From 2-01-FULL-39-33 sp964361645 (GTDB taxonomy: Bacteria > Patescibacteriota > Patescibacteriia > 2-01-FULL-39-33): DNA of 5,827 nucleotides. Positions 4,590 to 5,827 of this stretch are shown piece by piece; within the stretch, counting starts at the first letter, position 1; each line of letters starts with the position of its first letter. The DNA lies in contig CAYIBK010000036.1 of assembly GCA_964361645.1 (NCBI GenBank), positions 1 through 5,827 of the forward strand, read 5' to 3'. A program made the translations under genes and the position numbers. The notes below the pieces were generated by a model. That model was given only the letters and a program-made list of their open reading frames with translations. It did not search any database and was not told where the DNA came from.

Positions 4590-5825
4590 TTATTTTCCCA
4601 TAACTCTGATAAATTGTTTTTTGCCTTTTTGCAGTAATAATCCTTCTTCTGGTATATGAACTTCTAAATCTTCAGCAACTATTTTATCATCATCTATTTT
4701 AATGGCGCCTTCTTTAATCAGTCTTCTGACTTCACTGTTGCTTTTAGCCAAACCAGCCAAGACAAATAAATCCAGGACACCGATTTGCCCATTGGAGTCA
4801 CCGGTTTTATCCGATAAATTAATCTTAACCTGCTCTATTTTTTCTGGTTTTTGGCCCTCCTGAAAAACTCGCTTGAAATCTTCTTCGGCTTCAATTGCGG
4901 CCTTATCACCTTGATAAATTCTAACAACTTCGCGAGCCAATTGCATTTTTAAATCGCGAGGATTAACTTTTTTGACCTGTAATTCTAATTTGACTTCAGC
5001 TAAAGTCTCCTCGGATATATCAGTGAGTATTTCAAAAGCCGGTAAAATCATGGTATCTGGCCAGCTCATAATCTTGCCATACATATCAGTTGGAGTATCG
5101 AGCAAAGTAATCATATTGCCTTCGGACTTGCCCATCTTCTTGCCGGTTGGATCTTCTAAGAGCTTAGTGGTCAAAACGAATTTTTCCTTGTTTTTCATTT
5201 TTTTCATCAGTGTTCTGCCAGCCAACATATTAAACATTTGATCGTTGCCGCCAATTTCCAAATCAACATCCATCACTACACTGTCATAAGCTTGCATAAT
5301 CGGGTAAAGAAATTCATTCAAATACAAATCTTTGCCTTGGCTCATCCTTTCCTTAAACATTCCCCTAGAGAGTGTTTGTTGGGCGGTAAAATATGAGGAT
5401 AACTTTAGTAATTCAGCAAAACTTAGTTTGCCGAGCCACTTGGAATTAAATCTAAAACTAACTTTTTTAAGATCAATTATATTTTTAATCTGTTTTTTCC
5501 AGCCGGCCAAATTCTTCATAACTTCTTTATGAGTCAATGGCTTTCTGGCTGCCAATTTATCAGTCGGGTCGCCGACTTGAGCAGTAAAATCACCAAATAA
5601 AAATATAACCTCGTGTCCTAGCTCCAAAAACTGGGCTAGTTTTCTGATGGTAATACCGTGGCCAATATGAAGCTCTGAGGCAGTAGGATCATAACCGCAA
5701 TACAAGCGAATTCTCTTGCCACTCATTAATAATTTTTTCAGCGAGGTCTTATCAGGATAGATATTCTCTACGCCCCGAGATAAAATACTTTTAATTTTTG
5801 ACTCATCAGTTATGATTTTTGACAT
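4590..5825 (-). CDS. tyrS: Tyrosyl-tRNA synthetase
   Basis: This class I aminoacyl-tRNA synthetase activates tyrosine with ATP and charges tRNA-Tyr in the cytosol. In order it shows YCGYDPTASELHIGHG (42-57) with the HIGH signature at 53-56, FGDFTAQVGDPT (77-88), the tyrosine-pocket region YPIMQAYDSV (174-183) with the Gln-x-x-Asp pattern typical of TyrRS rather than TrpRS, IGGNDQ (191-196), and KKMGKSEGN (229-237) as the KMSKS loop with Gly in place of the first Ser. A C-terminal S4-type RNA-binding domain occupies about 347-408 (VLDLFVLAGLAKSNSEVRRLI and onward). At 411 residues it has full length for a bacterial TyrRS. The loop and S4 arrangement resemble the KMSKS-type bacterial form rather than the KFGKT type of E. 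coli and Geobacillus. The ATG at 5825-5823 gives a normal family N-terminus, but only 2 nt upstream are visible, so the ribosome site and any T-box cannot be checked. The microprotein gene follows 22 nt downstream. Confidence 0.97.
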   Translation of the reverse strand: MSKIITDESKIKSILSRGVENIYPDKTSLKKLLMSGKRIRLYCGYDPTASELHIGHGITIRKLAQFLELGHEVIFLFGDFTAQVGDPTDKLAARKPLTHKEVMKNLAGWKKQIKNIIDLKKVSFRFNSKWLGKLSFAELLKLSSYFTAQQTLSRGMFKERMSQGKDLYLNEFLYPIMQAYDSVVMDVDLEIGGNDQMFNMLAGRTLMKKMKNKEKFVLTTKLLEDPTGKKMGKSEGNMITLLDTPTDMYGKIMSWPDTMILPAFEILTDISEETLAEVKLELQVKKVNPRDLKMQLAREVVRIYQGDKAAIEAEEDFKRVFQEGQKPEKIEQVKINLSDKTGDSNGQIGVLDLFVLAGLAKSNSEVRRLIKEGAIKIDDDKIVAEDLEVHIPEEGLLLQKGKKQFIRVMGK

Positions 5826-5827
5826 AT

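Noticed and set aside
4972..5532. Plus-strand open frames at 4972-5241 and 5332-5532 inside tyrS
   Set aside because: They are antisense to conserved TyrRS motifs with no initiation signals, so they are shadow frames.
5800..5827. Possible T-box or other tRNA-sensing leader for tyrS
   Set aside because: Only two bases upstream of the start codon are in the window, so nothing can be said.
1..5827. CRISPR array, tRNA, rRNA, insertion sequence or alternative genetic code (TGA recoding)
   Set aside because: No regularly spaced repeats, cloverleaf, rRNA segment or transposase was seen. All genes are complete without reading through TGA. The absence of TGA among only six stop codons is too small a sample to mean anything.

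Overview
The window looks like an AT-rich, gene-dense piece of chromosome from a small-genome bacterium. The style of the IMP dehydrogenase and tyrosyl-tRNA synthetase, the unrecognised large membrane protein and the compact spacing suggest a Patescibacteria/CPR lineage. That assignment is an inference from pattern recognition, not a database result. All genes read with the standard code, and the six visible stop codons are TAA (five) or TAG (one). No tRNA, rRNA, CRISPR array, insertion sequence or phage module is visible.

Left part, minus strand (1-1642): the first 274 codons of guaB (IMP dehydrogenase) run off the left edge, behind a recognisable promoter at 868-896. Immediately upstream sits a self-contained transcription unit. 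It has a near-consensus promoter (1551-1579), a 184-residue coiled-coil protein of unknown function (940-1494) and a clean intrinsic terminator (901-927). The terminator almost touches the guaB -35 box.

Middle, plus strand (1643-4379): three genes run in one direction with short gaps of 26 and 2 nt. They are a 530-residue membrane protein with a long soluble N-terminal half (unrecognised), an SdpI/DUF1648-type integral membrane protein, and a small SprT-like zinc metallopeptidase with HEWMHH and a downstream HSKGF. The first two lack a Shine-Dalgarno sequence and have a -10-like box about 8-10 nt before the ATG, which suggests leaderless transcripts. A strong 11-bp hairpin lies inside the 5' part of the metallopeptidase gene and ends on an alternative ATG.

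Right part, minus strand (4390-5825): tyrS (tyrosyl-tRNA synthetase, apparently complete) is followed 22 nt later by a 48-residue, two-helix membrane microprotein with a perfect AAAGGAGG ribosome site. The microprotein gene is too short for ordinary ORF cut-offs. The operon ends in a hairpin terminator whose G-U pairs form only in minus-strand RNA, and it converges on the plus-strand cluster.

The housekeeping genes (guanine nucleotide synthesis, tRNA charging) flank a cluster of envelope-related genes. The most interesting material is the coiled-coil gene, the 530-aa/SdpI/peptidase trio and the microprotein downstream of tyrS.
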